Assembly (NCBI GenBank): GCA_031310005.1
Contig: CM062384.1
Location: 1,550,001 to 1,614,000 of the forward strand
DNA from: Dactylellina haptotyla
Lineage: Eukaryota > Ascomycota > Orbiliomycetes > Orbiliales > Orbiliaceae
DNA: 64,000 bases
Direction of reading: 5' to 3'
Part shown: in pieces, positions 47,816-60,521 of the stretch
Position numbering within the stretch: position 1 is the stretch's first letter
Layout of the letters: each line of letters starts with the position of its first letter
The notes under the pieces: generated by a model
The model's input: only the letters and a program-made list of their open reading frames with translations
The model's database searches: none
Told to the model about the DNA's origin: nothing
Made by a program: the position numbers and the translations under genes

Positions 47816-50800
47816 ATGACCGATCCGTCCCTAGCGGCGTCCCAGTCGCAATCGAACGCGTCCTTCATGGACATAACGTCGACGCAGGGCAGCAATACTA
47901 GCAGTTTCGGCACACAATCTAGGCGCCGGCCACGACCGCCGCACCAAAGCCAGGCCTCGATAGCCGCGTCCAATTCGCTCCACCCGCAAAAGAAGTCCAG
48001 ACAGAGATCCGTCTCTGCGCAACGAGAATTAAATGCGTCCCCAGAGGCTATGGCTGCCGTGGCGGCGGCAACGATGGATGTTAGCTCCATACGATCTTTA
48101 CAGGACAAGAAGAAGGGGTCCGTTATAGAATGGGTACGAGGGGACCAAATCTTGCTAGATGATTCGATGGCACATGATGTGCTGACTAGATATTACCAAA
48201 ATACAGGCCAAAACATCAAAATATTGTGTAGCCCAGCTCGTCGGCCTGCCCATGGAGTTGAGGGACACCGGAGGTTATTACTCGAATACCTATTATATTG
48301 GATGTATTTTGGGCAGGATTGCTAAACCAAGTTAAATCTAGATAACTATACAAAGCGAATGTCCGCCCTCACCGACCAGACTTCCGGAAACGCCTTGCTG
48401 ATCAAAGACCACGGAGTTGACGTTTGGCGATATGATGACGTCCAACTATTACCGAAACCAAACCATTTCCCTCTACCCGTCGACGAGGCTCCAGGGAGGT
48501 CCTTCGGCTCTCCGCAGCCCCTGGGCTCCCTGGTTAGCCCCATCGGTAGCAGCGACGAAGCCGGTCTTGTCGTAGTTATGCCTGTTACTGGCCGGATCGC
48601 TTACTGGGATTCTGTCAGCAGCGCCATGACCGAAGGTCTGCTACAGAGACGACGTGGCGTGGAAGGCGCCCTCCAACTATCGTCCAATGAACAAGCCAAC
48701 ATGATCACGAATATCGAGCCCGCTGGATTCATAATCTGTACAAATCTCAACCGAGTAGTCCACTTGTCGTTAAGAGATGGAGTTGGCAAGCCCGTTGTTC
48801 AGATCACCACCCTAAAAAACATCGGTTCTAGCGTTGTCGGTGGGCTTCTGGGAGGACTTGCGAATGCCTTTAAGTCCGGGAATATCAGAAAGGAGATTGT
48901 GGCCGTTAGACCGGGTCGCGTTATCGGGAGGGCCGAACGAGAACTCTTGGTTGCAACCTCACACGGCCATCTCACGCGCTGGGAGGTGAGCCGCAATGGT
49001 GCCGCGGTAGTCCTTTCTGACGCCGACCTGCGAGAGCAACTGTTGGCTCGTGTTTTGGCTGTTGGTCCCTCAACTATGCAATCTCTTGATAAAGACACTT
49101 TTACGATCTTGGATGTTGCTGCAGGGCAGAGTACGCCAGAAGGTGCTAATGTTCTGGTTCTGACATCATGGGACGGAAACGCGGAGATGGGAGAGGATAT
49201 AACCCACTACGCCCTCGTTCTGGTTACGCTATACCGCGGTTCTAGTTTTGCCATCAAGAAAGCTCATTACATATCATGTTTTCAATCGCCTCTAAGAACC
49301 GTTACACGACCTCGACTATACCTCCCGAACCCATATAGGACTGCCTTCGCCGTGTTCTCTAGGGCTGTCGTATTGGTGTCGATTGTACCAGAGGATATGT
49401 ATCACTTGAAATTCGAAGCGGATATCCCAGATGTTGCCTACGATTCGAACACGGGATTCGAAGAAGTCATCGATTTCAAAGAACAGAGCCGTGTGGAGAT
49501 CATAGGTAGTGGTATAGAGGAACTTAGCCAAGAAGCAGCATCTTTCAGCAGTGCTAAGAATTTCCGTTTGGATCTTGACTCGAGAGACTCGCGCAGGAAG
49601 TACTATTCGCCCGGTGTGGTAATTATCACTAAGGGCGCTGGTGTTCTCAAACTTACTGTCTTCGATGCCGAAGCCGATGATGTTCGACCTAAACCATCTC
49701 CCCGTCCAATTCCAGTCAAATCGAAGATGGAACTTGCAGTATTTTTTGGCATTAACGAAAAGGTATGATTTCCACATTCAAAAGTACGAAAACTCTACTG
49801 ATCGGGGACTCAGAATCTTTTAAACTTCAACGGCCGGCTAGAAATAGCGTATCCGACAGCCGAAGTCGAACAGGCGGCCCGCGGGCTTAGCATGGATATA
49901 CTTTGCTCTCACGGCCAGTACCTCTCGTCGTTCGGGCCATCCATTGATATATACCTCGAATTAAGGGCGCAAAAGCTTCAAACACTTGCCGAATACCTTC
50001 GTGTGGTCCACCGGCCCATTTCACGAGAAATCAAATGGAAGCTATTGTGGGACGCAGAAAAGGTTGCAGCCGCCCGAGCGGTCTATAGGTCATTTGCGCA
50101 AAAGCAGAGCGCAGGAAAGGATCTGAGCGAGGGCCTGCTACGAGAAATAATTACAGCCTTTTTTATGAAAAACAACATTGCAGTAGCTGACACTCAAAAT
50201 CCCATGAGAGAGTGGTTTGCCATGCACCTTCCAAATATCTGGCAACTTGTACCTCTCTTGCGCGAAAGTGTTTCTGGTGGAAATAGCAGTGTCGGAACAC
50301 TGGTCCGCAGAGTTCACGAATCGAACGAAATCATTCTAACCATCCTCTCCACCGCGCAAGCTTTCAGATCCCAGCACGCTCATTTCTACAGTCTAGAAAC
50401 CGACCTGGACGTTGATGGTATTGCAAACTTCCAAGGTCTGAACAGCCCGCCATGGTCTTCAAGCCCGGATATCTTGACCACTCTCAATCGAGATATCGAA
50501 GTAAACACGAAGATTCTTGAGAACCCCCAGTTGAAGAAAGAAGGTGAGGCTTTCGCGGAGTCCATTCTAGATCAAATGGCGGAGATGGTTGAGGTTTCTT
50601 GCCGAAATTTTGTTGAACGAGCGACTTGGTGTGAAACCCGAAGCGAACCTCATTTGATCGAACAAGGAAAGGAAATCCGACATTTATTCTTGAAAGAGAG
50701 GAACCGTTGGATCAGATCTTTGGCGGATGCTCACCGCGCAGATCAAGCTATAGACATTGCCGAGCGATACCGGGATTACCAGACGTTGGTCGAGCTCGCC

Positions 50801-52192
50801 TTTGAGGAGGTTGTTAGGATCAATGCATACATGGATAAGCGGGTGGCTGACATGCCAGACTCTGAGAGAAGGGATTGTGAGGCGCAACGGGACGCCATCA
50901 TCACAAGACTAGAAACCTATTTCGAAATATTTGGACAGGATTTTGCCTTTGTGCTTTACGAGTATCAGGTTGAGATGGGTAACTTGAAGGAGCTGTTGGT
51001 TCAGTTCCCCAAGTTCAAGAAACACCTAGATACCTTTTTGCATAGTTCGAGTCATTACGCCAAGTTACAGTGGATCAGTGACGTTGCCAACGGAAAGTAC
51101 CAAGAAGCTGGCCAGACGTTGGTTGAAACCGCGGAGGGCGAGTCTTTGCTCTGGTCGCAATCTGTGGAATTGAGCATTGGAAAGCTCGCTCTAATGATAG
51201 GACAGTCAGGGCCTGAGCTAGAACATATTTCTCGTTCATTCGACATGCGGCTCAAGTTGATCGATATTCAGCAAGGGATCCAGGCTCATGTTTACCTGGA
51301 GTCTAGGGGCGCGATAGATGCCCAGGCTGCTACCGAAGTAGCCTTTGGCGCTTTCGGGACGAGAGTTACACCGTATCAATCACTTCGTGACATTTTTAAG
51401 AGAAACGTCGGGAAGGTGGTGACAGGACAGACTATGGATGCGGAGTCCACGATCGACTTTTTGACGCTTATGCACGACGAGGCAGAGAGAGACGATGAAG
51501 AGGAGGATCGCAAGTGGTTCGGGGCTTTCCAGATGGCCTTGACTGTCCTTGCTGCAGCGGAGCTCGACGACAACAGGAAGGATCAAGCGAGGAAGACCAT
51601 CTGGAGAAGGCTGTATTTGAGTGAAAAGTAAGCTGAATATGACCTCCTGGTACCCATACGAAGCAACTACTAACAATAGTCATAACTAGCTGGATGGATA
51701 TTTTGGATCCTTCGCATCAAAACACAAGTCAGATTGAGTCCCGCATTATGAACACTAATGCTTTCGAGGTTTTGATGTACGGGTACAGAGAAGGTATATT
51801 TTGTCGTATGAAACATCCGTCAGCACTACCAGCCACTAACATGGTAAATAGGTCTTTTCGAGGAAAATAAAGCCTCAACGCCTGTCGCGCCTAGCCATGC
51901 TGGCTTCGATCAAGCAATAGAATTCCTCCGTGCTAGGTTCCCTGAAAACCCAACGCACTGGCTTCAAAATCTGAACTCGGAACTCAAACTCGAAGAGGCT
52001 GAAGTTGGACGATTGATTAACAACAATCTCGAATTCTGGTTTCCATGGATGTGCGAGACGGCACGCAAAATGGTTGCGGAAGAAGCAGAAGAGGACGAGG
52101 ATATTTCCGAACAACGACTATTGACTAATGGGCTAAGTCAAGATGTCAGCTACGAAGTCGATGATAGCGCAGATGCCATGGATATGAGCTAA
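47816..52192 (+). CDS. NUP133: Nucleoporin Nup133
   Basis: Six exons (47816-48133, 48207-48273, 48342-49762, 49814-51627, 51690-51793, 51852-52192) give about 1354 residues. Nup133 is part of the Y-shaped Nup84/Nup107 scaffold of the nuclear pore. A Ser/Gln-rich disordered head precedes a beta-propeller (about 110-600; LTDQTSGNALLIKDHGVDVW, VVVMPVTGRIAYWDSV, HGHLTRWEVSRNG). The alpha-solenoid follows, with MDILCSHGQYLSSFGPS, NRWIRSLADAHRADQAIDIA and WMDILDPSHQNTSQIESRI. The end is acidic (SADAMDMS). The first intron (48134-48206) is itself open in frame, so one could read through it, but the following sequence would then be out of frame; splicing at GTACGA...CTGAC...CAG restores it. This 5' part is the least certain. 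Confidence 0.9.
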
Positions 52193-53725
52193 AGTGCCGT
52201 TACTCTCTATGCTTTTATTTATATTTTCTTTTTTGATAAGGTGGAAGTGCGGTTCGTAGGGAAGTATTTACGTTATAATATATACTGTTTCTTTTACGTT
52301 TCTTCTCTCTATTCATTGTTTTATTCAAGCATGATAAAATAGCAATATGTTCATACACACAGGCGTTGAATGAATGTATAATAGGATATGTCGCTCTATT
52401 TTCTATCTCTTTCCTCTTCTGTTTTATCGCGTGGAGACCGCCGTATATACATCAATTAATGCGGATATTCAATTATTCTAGGTCAATATTGAAAGAAATG
52501 TGAGATTGGTGGCCTTCCTTTAATTGAAGCGAGCCAGAGGTTAGAGGTTTAATGTTGCCCGTCCAGTATCGTCTCACATCTGCAGAAATTGAAAGCGCAT
52601 GTGGGGGTCCTTGCTCGTTCCTGTCACTGACGTTTGAGGTTATTTTCCCCTGCCACCAACAAAGAAGGTGAAAACACAGCGAGCCAATCAGACGGCAGGT
52701 ACCATTTTCAGTCGAAACAGGGACAGGAACCTGTTCGAAGAATGACATCTAATTGTTTCGACTATGTTCCTACACTGGGAGAGGTATTTGATTCTAGCCA
52801 CGCCTAGGCGCCTTTTACATCCCGCCGATGAGCACACGCGCCGACAGACCATAATATTATTTCCAATTCTAGCTATTCGTCCTCACGAATTGTTAGTTTT
52901 AAAAAGGGCTGGGATTATCTAAACTTCGTTGGCAGTCCTCACATTTTCTACTTTTTGAGATCTAGCCTTGAATTCCTCTACCCCATCTTTTTCTTCTTGT
53001 ATTTTGTTTTTCCGGGCCCTTGAATAAGATAAGGACAGCCAACAAGCAGTCAAGCAGGGAGAAAGAGAAGAAGAAGAAAAAAAAATTCGCCGGAATATGC
53101 GTTAGCCACTTAATTGCCCCCTTAAAACTTCCCGCTGAAATTTGTGGAGTACAACCAAGGAACTTGACGAGTGTACCCCTTGCACACAGCTGTTACTTGT
53201 CGTAACAAAGTAATGGTGCGCATGCCGTGTGGTTTCTTCTCTATCTTTTCGAACCATTGTTTTTTAATATCCTTCTCGACGTGAATAGGATAAATTTGAA
53301 ACAATATTGAAAGAAATGTAATGTTTTCTATGCACGAAGTACTGAACGTGATTACAGAATTGTTTCAGTGAGCTGGGAGCGGGATGGCGAAAGAGGATGA
53401 GGGTGAGGGTTGAGACGAAAAGAAGGGACGGGATTTTTTGCGACAGTGGCGATACGGGCCGTTGGAGAATGCGGCTAACTATTGTTTGTGTTACTCTGAC
53501 AGATAATATCACACATTACCTGGAATATTCGTATTATCACGATCATATATATCTTTTTGTATTCCTATTGCCAGTAAGACGATCGTGAAGACTACTATAC
53601 TAGTATATGGGTGCAGAGGTTACGAAGCCTAAATATATTGATATTGGCTTTAATTATGATAGATTTGGAATGGTAATAAGCTGTGGGTCACTGTTTCTTG
53701 ACTAGTCTCTCTCTTCTTCTTCTTC

Positions 53726-53727
53726 TT

Positions 53728-53762
<35 letters not shown>
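53726..53762. repeat. T22A15 palindromic homopolymer tract
   Basis: Twenty-two T followed directly by fifteen A, preceded by CTT repeats (53712-53725). It is self-complementary and could fold back on itself. Confidence 0.85.
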
Positions 53763-56045
53763 TTAAAATCCCCCTCCCCCCCTGCCCCCCAAAAACTACT
53801 CGTGAAGGCAACGGGTTTAGGTTGACGACGAGAGATTTGAAAAACAAAGAAAGATGTATAGCAAGATCTAGCGATCTTTTCCCCCCTTCTTTTCTTTTTA
53901 AAGAATTATTGTGCAGGAGTGTTTGTGTGCGCCGGTTGGTCGCCGCCTCGCTTGGGAAGCAGCTGCCTTCGAGGCGGCAGGAACCAACTGGCCAAAAAAT
54001 AAGAAGGGCAGTTTGACCTGCTTGAAAGAGGTTCATCGTATGCATATGATATTTGCAACGGGTACCATTGCACATGTGGTTTGGTGGGATGCTACTGGCA
54101 TAGTAAGAGAGTACCTAACTGGAGAAAAGGGTCTCGGGCTTGCCCTTTTGATGCCTTGGACAATCGCGATAGATATCGACGAATGCAAAAGGAAACAAAA
54201 TAGCTCTATCGTACAAGCCAGGTAGCTAAACCCGAGAAGTTTAGTTAAAAATTGAGGAGGTAACGAGCAACGCTAGTCAAGTAACAGCGCTATATAGGAA
54301 ACGTAAGGATTTGCTGCGCCAGTGCGGCTTTTGTGGGTCAAGAGCTATGCTAATGAAGTTTAAAGGAAGATTGTTTCCACCTAGCTCTATAGGCAGAACG
54401 GAGCAAAAGGCCCACTGAGGGGAGGATGCAATTCGTAATTTTGCGGACCGTCTGACCCAGTGCCTTATTTCTTGTTCGGCGTGGCGTTGAGCATCGTGTG
54501 AAAGAAAACAAGTGGACATGGCAACAGCTTGGGGGGTTCCGAATTGAAAGTGACCTGGCCTTGCTTGCGAACAAATACTCGGACATGGCGGAAGATTTAT
54601 GTAGGACGTTGTCAGCGAAGGCTGTTCTAAATGTTCCTGTCGATGTGGGAGGTGGCCTAGTGTGGAGAGGGCTAAAATTAAACCTATTATGACCGATGGT
54701 AGTTATTGCAAGGACCGGCACCCGCCTGTTCGGGTATGCGCGTAGAAATGCTGGACGAGAGCGTTTTGGATTGTATTGGACGTACATTTTGCATTCACAT
54801 TCACAATTACAAGCAGACAAGGCCTCAAGGACATGCCAAGGAATTAACGTAATGTGATATGATGTATACGTGCACACACATAAACGAGTTGAGAGGCAGG
54901 CCCTGAGTTGATGCTTGCCGGACGGTGGCTAAGCTGCAACCTGCAGCTGGATCGTCAACCGGCCTTTTTTGTCAAATGTTACTGTGCCCCTTCTTGGTTG
55001 AAGTTTTCTCCCTGGGTGATTTTGAACGAGAGAGAGAACCAATCTCGTTAAAGGTCAGATAGGGTACTTTGTTGTTTCTCAGATTTCTAGAATTGATCCG
55101 GACCTGCCAATAGGACTTGGCCGTATCGCTGGGTGTTATATTATAGGCAATATCCGTCGCAAGGGACATTCTGACAATTCATCCTTTCGCCAAAGGACCC
55201 ATTTTGGCCTGCCAAACCCGCGCTAGATCCTGAATCTTGGGGTTCTGAAGGAACGGAAGAGAGCAGCAGAACGGACAGACAGACGGAAAGAAAGAAAGAA
55301 AGAGGAAATTATAATCACTCAAGAACGATTCTAAATTACACCTGATTGAGAGAGAGAGCAACAGAGAGAGTCGGTTGCTCCACCCGCGCACCCCCGGCCC
55401 AGCCAATACGCAGTAGCAGCCCAGATCTCGTGCGATTGGGGTTGCGAACATTCTCCAAGGGGATTCCTTTCAATTTGATTTGCCCTCATCAGCCAGAATA
55501 AGGCTGTTGTGCGCGGAAACAGGAAGGACCCGAAGCCCAGGACGACCAGGTTCAGGAGCCATCCGCCCATCCAAGACAAGACCACACACACTCTCTCGCT
55601 CTCCGGCCAAGGCGCAAGCCTGCCTGCTCCAGTGGGACCTCTGCTGCCAACAGGAATAGCTGCTGCGGTGCGGTATTGCCAGGCATCATTGCTCGCATTT
55701 TGCCTGGTTCTTTCCTTCTCCCTGTTGCTTGCCACTCCCTCCCGTTCTCTCCTCTTTCCCACTCGCTCCTCGACGCCCTCCTTTGCCAACCGCCTGACCG
55801 ACCGACCATCTAACTCGATTCGCACCGAACATCTTCCCGGAGTCGGTACACCGTGACAGCAGCAATCCTAATAACCACAATAATAATAACAATAATAATA
55901 ACAGGAGTGCTGGAGAGCACCACCGTTGCCTTTCCGTCGCCTCGGCCCTAGTTCTGCGGCCTGCGAGCAAGCGCAATTTCGCAGGTGTTGTTGTTCCGCG
56001 TTGTGTTGGAGCCAAGCTGGAACGGCCACTGCTCGTTCGCCCGCC

Positions 56046-56300
56046 GGCTGTGTGTGTGTCTGGCTTTCTCTCCTGTTTTCCTTTTTCCCTTCTCTCCCTC
56101 CCTTTTCCAACCTTAACCTCATCCTTCCTTTTCCTTCCCGGTCCTCCCTTCCTCCTCTGATCATTATTGCTACTACTACGCTTCTCCTCCTGCTCCGCTA
56201 CTGCTACCGCTGCTACTTACTACTCACCCTCCCTTCCCTTCCTCCCTCCGTATTCTCAACCATCACCAACTCCACCGTCTCCAACTCCATCAACGGCACG
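56046..56300 (+). promoter_or_regulatory. CT-rich leader of the casein kinase 1 gene
   Basis: A + strand pyrimidine-rich run (TCTCCCTCCCTTTTCC, CCTTCCTCCTC and similar) lies 270-520 bp upstream of the kinase start. Such CT-rich tracts are typical of well-expressed filamentous fungal promoters and mark transcription starts. Confidence 0.4.
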
Positions 56301-56567
56301 CGCGCCCGACTCCTTCTCCCTTCCTTTCCGCCCATCGCCATCGACCCCGTTTGTCCTCATAGCCGACGCCGGGAGCAACCTTACCAAGGAACTAACTACC
56401 TCTAGCGTTGTTGGGTAGTCGCCTGGCTTCTACTCCATTTAAAATTTTCTCTACGGTCGATAGGAACGACCTGTTCGTCTGGGGGCACCCGGTGGACCAA
56501 AATAGGCGACTCGATACGTCTTCCGACAATTTAGACTCTCTTCCCGTTCAACCGTCACTCCGCAACC

Positions 56568-58437
56568 ATGTCGACCACATCCTCCAATGTCGTCGGCGTG
56601 CATTATCGCGTGGGAAAGAAGATCGGAGAGGGCTCATTTGGTGTCATCTTCGAGGGTACCAACCTGCTTAATAACCAGCAGGTTGCCATCAAATTTGTTT
56701 GTAGTCCCCGAATCCTATGGGATTTTTTTCCTTTTTTTTTTCTTCCTCTCTTTCTCTCCGTCGTTGGGATTTCTTTCATCCCTCGACACTCGATCCCCTA
56801 TTTGAGAGTAGATGGTTCGGGTCCGCGAATATCTGCGCCTGTAGTACTGAGCTTGCACAGACGTTCCACAGGAGTCATCCGCCCTTGGCCCTCCTTTTTT
56901 CTGCTTTCTTGTTTTTCAGGTTCTGCGTTTTCGTCCACTTTCTAACACGTGAGATGTTTTTTCTCTCTCTCGACCTGTAGGAACCGCGGAAAAGTGATGC
57001 GCCCCAACTGCGGGATGAGTACCGCACATACAAAATTCTCGTTGGATGTCGTAAGTATCCGTCGCCATTAGGTGTTTCCGACACCTAATAGTATAGAAAT
57101 AAAACAAAATAAAAAGGTAATGGTTTTAATTAATTAATATCTTGTTTTAGCTGGGATCCCAAATGTCTACTATTTCGGCCAAGAAGGTCTCCACAACATC
57201 CTTGTTATCGACCTGTTGGGTCCCAGCTTGGAGGACCTTTTCGACCACTGCAACCGACGATTTTCCATCAAGACCGTCGTCATGGTCGCGAAACAGATGT
57301 TGTCGAGAGTGCAAACGATCCACGAAAAGAATCTCATCTACCGCGATATCAAACCCGACAATTTTTTGATTGGGCGTCCCGGCACAAAAGCTGCCAATGT
57401 CATTCATGTCGTCGACTTTGGTATGGCCAAGCAGTACAGAGACCCAAAGACAAAACAGCACATCCCTTATAGAGAGCGCAAGAGTTTGTCTGGTACTGCT
57501 CGTTATATGTCCATCAACACCCATCTTGGCCGTGAGCAATCGAGACGAGACGACTTGGAAGCATTGGGCCATGTTTTCATGTATTTTCTACGTGGTGGAC
57601 TTCCATGGCAGGGTCTCAAGGCCGCGACCAACAAGCAGAAGTACGAGAAGATTGGAGAGAAGAAGCAGACGACAGCTATCAAGGATCTTTGCGATGGGTT
57701 CCCAGGTAAGTCTTACATGTAGCTCTCGATTCAGAGCCATTGAAACCATGATTACACCTACCGAATCCCCACCTTTTTACGAATGACAAGACTAATCCGT
57801 TCGTTCAGATGAGCTGAACCAATACTTGACATACGTCCGAAACCTCGGATTCGAAGATACCCCCGATTACGATTTCCTACGCGATTTGTTCACAAAGGCG
57901 TTAAAGAATACCGGTGAGGTTGAAGACGGAGAATATGATTGGATGAAGTTGAACAATGGTAAAGGGTGGGAAGCCATTCAGAAGCATCCTTCATCGCATG
58001 GATATCACCATCATCAGACCGCCAACCAACACGTTTCTGCCACGCAGGGAGAGCTCCGGCACGTCAACCCCAACCCTCGACCGACCCAGAACAGCAACCA
58101 GCTCGCTGCTCGGATGAATTCTGCTCTACCCCCGCCTCCCTCGCCGGCGATGCAGATGAATCAAAAGAAGCGAGAGCGAGAGCGAGCCCCTGTGCAGAAT
58201 TCAGTACCAATGAAGAGACCGAGTGGAGGAATGGGCGGTCTGCAGTCGCCAGGCGCTGTGACACCTAACCCAAGCACACAAGCACAATATCACGCACCAT
58301 CCCAGACAAATCTCGCCCAGCAGCCGAGAACCCAGGCGCAGCCAACAATGGCACCAGCTCAGCATACTACCCAGCCTTCAAGACAACCAGAACCTAAGAA
58401 AGGATTCTGGGCAAAGGTGATGTCCTGCTGTGGTTAA
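56568..58437 (+). CDS. Casein kinase 1, Yck-type membrane-bound
   Basis: Four exons (56568-56696, 56981-57050, 57151-57705, 57809-58437) give 460 residues. It is a Ser/Thr kinase of the CK1 family. The kinase domain covers about residues 13-300: [12 protein letters not shown] (P-loop, 19-30), VAIKF (K42), [12 protein letters not shown] (catalytic D132), [11 protein letters not shown], the CK1 signature [16 protein letters not shown], and [19 protein letters not shown]. The tail is Pro/Gln-rich, and the protein ends [10 protein letters not shown], a paired-Cys C-terminus as in palmitoylated Yck1/Yck2. So it is probably attached to plasma membrane and endomembranes, acting in trafficking, nutrient signalling and morphogenesis (CkiA-like in Aspergillus). 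All catalytic residues are present. The 284-nt first intron is long for this window. Confidence 0.96.
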
Positions 58438-60521
58438 TTTTCCAGAGGCGTTTTGCGTTACTGTGCGTTTGTGCGTTTCTCCTTCCTCGTCGGGTCTGCA
58501 TAAGCGGTAGTCTGTAAATTTTGTGTAGAGTGATCTTTCGTTTTCTTCTCGTTCTTTGTCTTTTGTCCTTTTTTTTCTCCCTTTGATTAATCTCTTTTTC
58601 TACAGGCGGTGTTCAATGAGCATTAATCTCTCAGCTTATAGCATTTTAATAATCGTCAACTTCGTCCCTTTACAACCACTTCCTTCACATAATTATTCTT
58701 ATTGAAGGATTTCAGGTTTCTTTTACTCTTCCCTCTTCCCCCTTTCCTCTTTGGTTCATACCATCCTTCAGCGCTCATCTTGCTGCGTGCAAGATATATT
58801 GGAAGAGATGACAAAAATTGTCAACTTGGTTCCGCTCAAAAAAGTTGTCTAACGGTCTAATTGGCTTGAACGTTTATAATGACCCTTCCTTCGCTCTACT
58901 TCGGACCTCCTCCTTCAACCTTGGACCTCCTCCTTCACCTTTCTCTCAGCATCCTGTCGTAAATCGCAGAACTGTATTATGATGACACGAAAGTCCGCTT
59001 TTCTTTTTATACAATATATATTTGTTTGTGTAACTTTGTTCCCAAAAATATCACTTAGCTTTTATATTTGCTTGCTTTGCATTTTATATTGCCCTTTACA
59101 TCCGTAGTTTCAATTACTCGCACTTTTTGGTTTCCGTTTTTTTATTTTTATTTCTATTTTTTTGTTGGGAATTATAGCACAGCTAATGATGAGAGTGCAT
59201 CTATTATACCGGCTAACAAGCACACCATGCCGGCGTCTTTCTCTGGAAACATCGGTTTTCAGCATTCTCTGTTCTCTGTTATATCCATACACACCACACA
59301 CACACACATATATATAAATATTTCTCTACTCGGAGGCAATCATCTTAAGCATAGATGGATGGGCTCCCTTTGTTTTTTCACCCGCTTCCCAAACCCTTGT
59401 TTCCTTTGGTATCCTGTTGTCTGAAATTATTTTCTTCCTTTTCTGATATAAATACTCCGAGATATTTTTAAACCTAAGTAGTCGTATTGTATAAGCTTAA
59501 CAAATTAAATATGTGTTTTTCCCGCTCTCGCTCGACAATTTGGTTCTCGCTGCAAAATTTAAACACTCAAGTATGTTACGGATAAGTCTATCCATCACCA
59601 ATATTACTGGTAGCGTTATTTTTCTCCCGCCGAAGATGGAGCGAACGCCCTAAGAGCAGACCAGCCAATTCAGATTGAAGTTGGGAATGTTCAGTATTTT
59701 GAGGTTAGATCCTTCTGGAATGCCAGAATTAGGGGTGGTCGGATGTCGAATCGAATGGCCGTTTTCGAAAGATCCTCGCCCCTTAACCTGGGCGGGCGAT
59801 ACCGCATCGGCAAAGCTGCAAGCCCCTCACCACGGTCGAGGACAGACACCGTCTAATGGGAGCTTCTGCCGAGGACCCACTTGGCCACCACTCTTGCAGC
59901 TTTCTCAGTGTGCACAGGGCACCCAGTCGGTCAAATCGCTTCGATGGCGGGTGTTTGACAGATTCGATGTGTTGCGGATTGTTGCGGTGTGTTGCGGTGT
60001 CGTCGGGCGGTTTGCCCCCTTTCCTCCTTTGTTGTGTTGCGGTATGAATCCTTTCCGCCCAGCAAACAACAAGAGCAGCCGACCAACTGCACTTATCAAC
60101 CAACAACAACCAACTTGGCTTCGTCAATATCCCATCCCTCATCCATCTCCATCATCTTTCCACACCCTCCCAGCCCTCCGCATAGCGTCCCCACTCTCCG
60201 ACTCTCGCATAGCCATCGCAAAACTCAACCACAATATCGCGAGTCTATCGTTAGCGGTATATCGTTGACGAGGGCCCGGGCAAGTTCACTTGCATTAGTC
60301 AGCTTTAACGTCAACGCCGACTCTGCGAGTCTCGAAGTTATCGCCACCCTTCTCGTATATCGCCGAGTCTGCGCCCGGTCGCCCGAGTTTGCTTCACGAT
60401 CGCCTCTCTATCCGGTATTCAATATCCGTGGCATTACTCGTGGCGGACATATGACCGAATGAGCCTCCAAAACTGAATCACCACGAACTGCTCTGGCACA
60501 GGACTACACGGTGTAGAAAAC
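58438..60521 (+). promoter_or_regulatory. Kinase 3' UTR and AHC1-like promoter region
   Basis: 2.1 kb without a recognised gene. The first part is T-rich kinase 3' UTR. A short (AC)n/(AT)n patch lies at 59290-59320. From about 59.75 kb GC content rises, and this C-rich part is the probable promoter and leader of the zinc-finger gene; the 197-codon frame at 59675-60268 lies there and has no motif. Confidence 0.45.

Larger units (their letters stand above)
52193..56567. other. Gene-free region between NUP133 and casein kinase 1
   Basis: 4.4 kb with no recognised gene. The first 300 bp are the NUP133 3' UTR. A T22A15 tract lies at 53726-53762. Open frames such as 54350-54877 (-, 175 codons) and 53911-54225 (+) have no motifs. 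From about 55.5 kb the sequence becomes pyrimidine-rich with many CTC/TCC blocks on the + strand (55.56-56.3 kb); this is the likely long promoter and leader of the kinase gene and generates several low-complexity frames on both strands. Confidence 0.5.

Noticed and set aside
54350-54877. 175-codon minus-strand frame
   Set aside because: No domain or conserved motif; begins in a CA/TG-rich patch; insufficient support.
55331-56405. Several 100-165-codon frames on both strands
   Set aside because: They overlap in the CT-rich leader of the kinase gene and are low in complexity.
59675-60268. 197-codon + strand frame before the AHC1-like gene
   Set aside because: Lies in GC-rich promoter sequence where stops are rarer; product lacks motifs and ends in a Pro/Ser/His-rich run.
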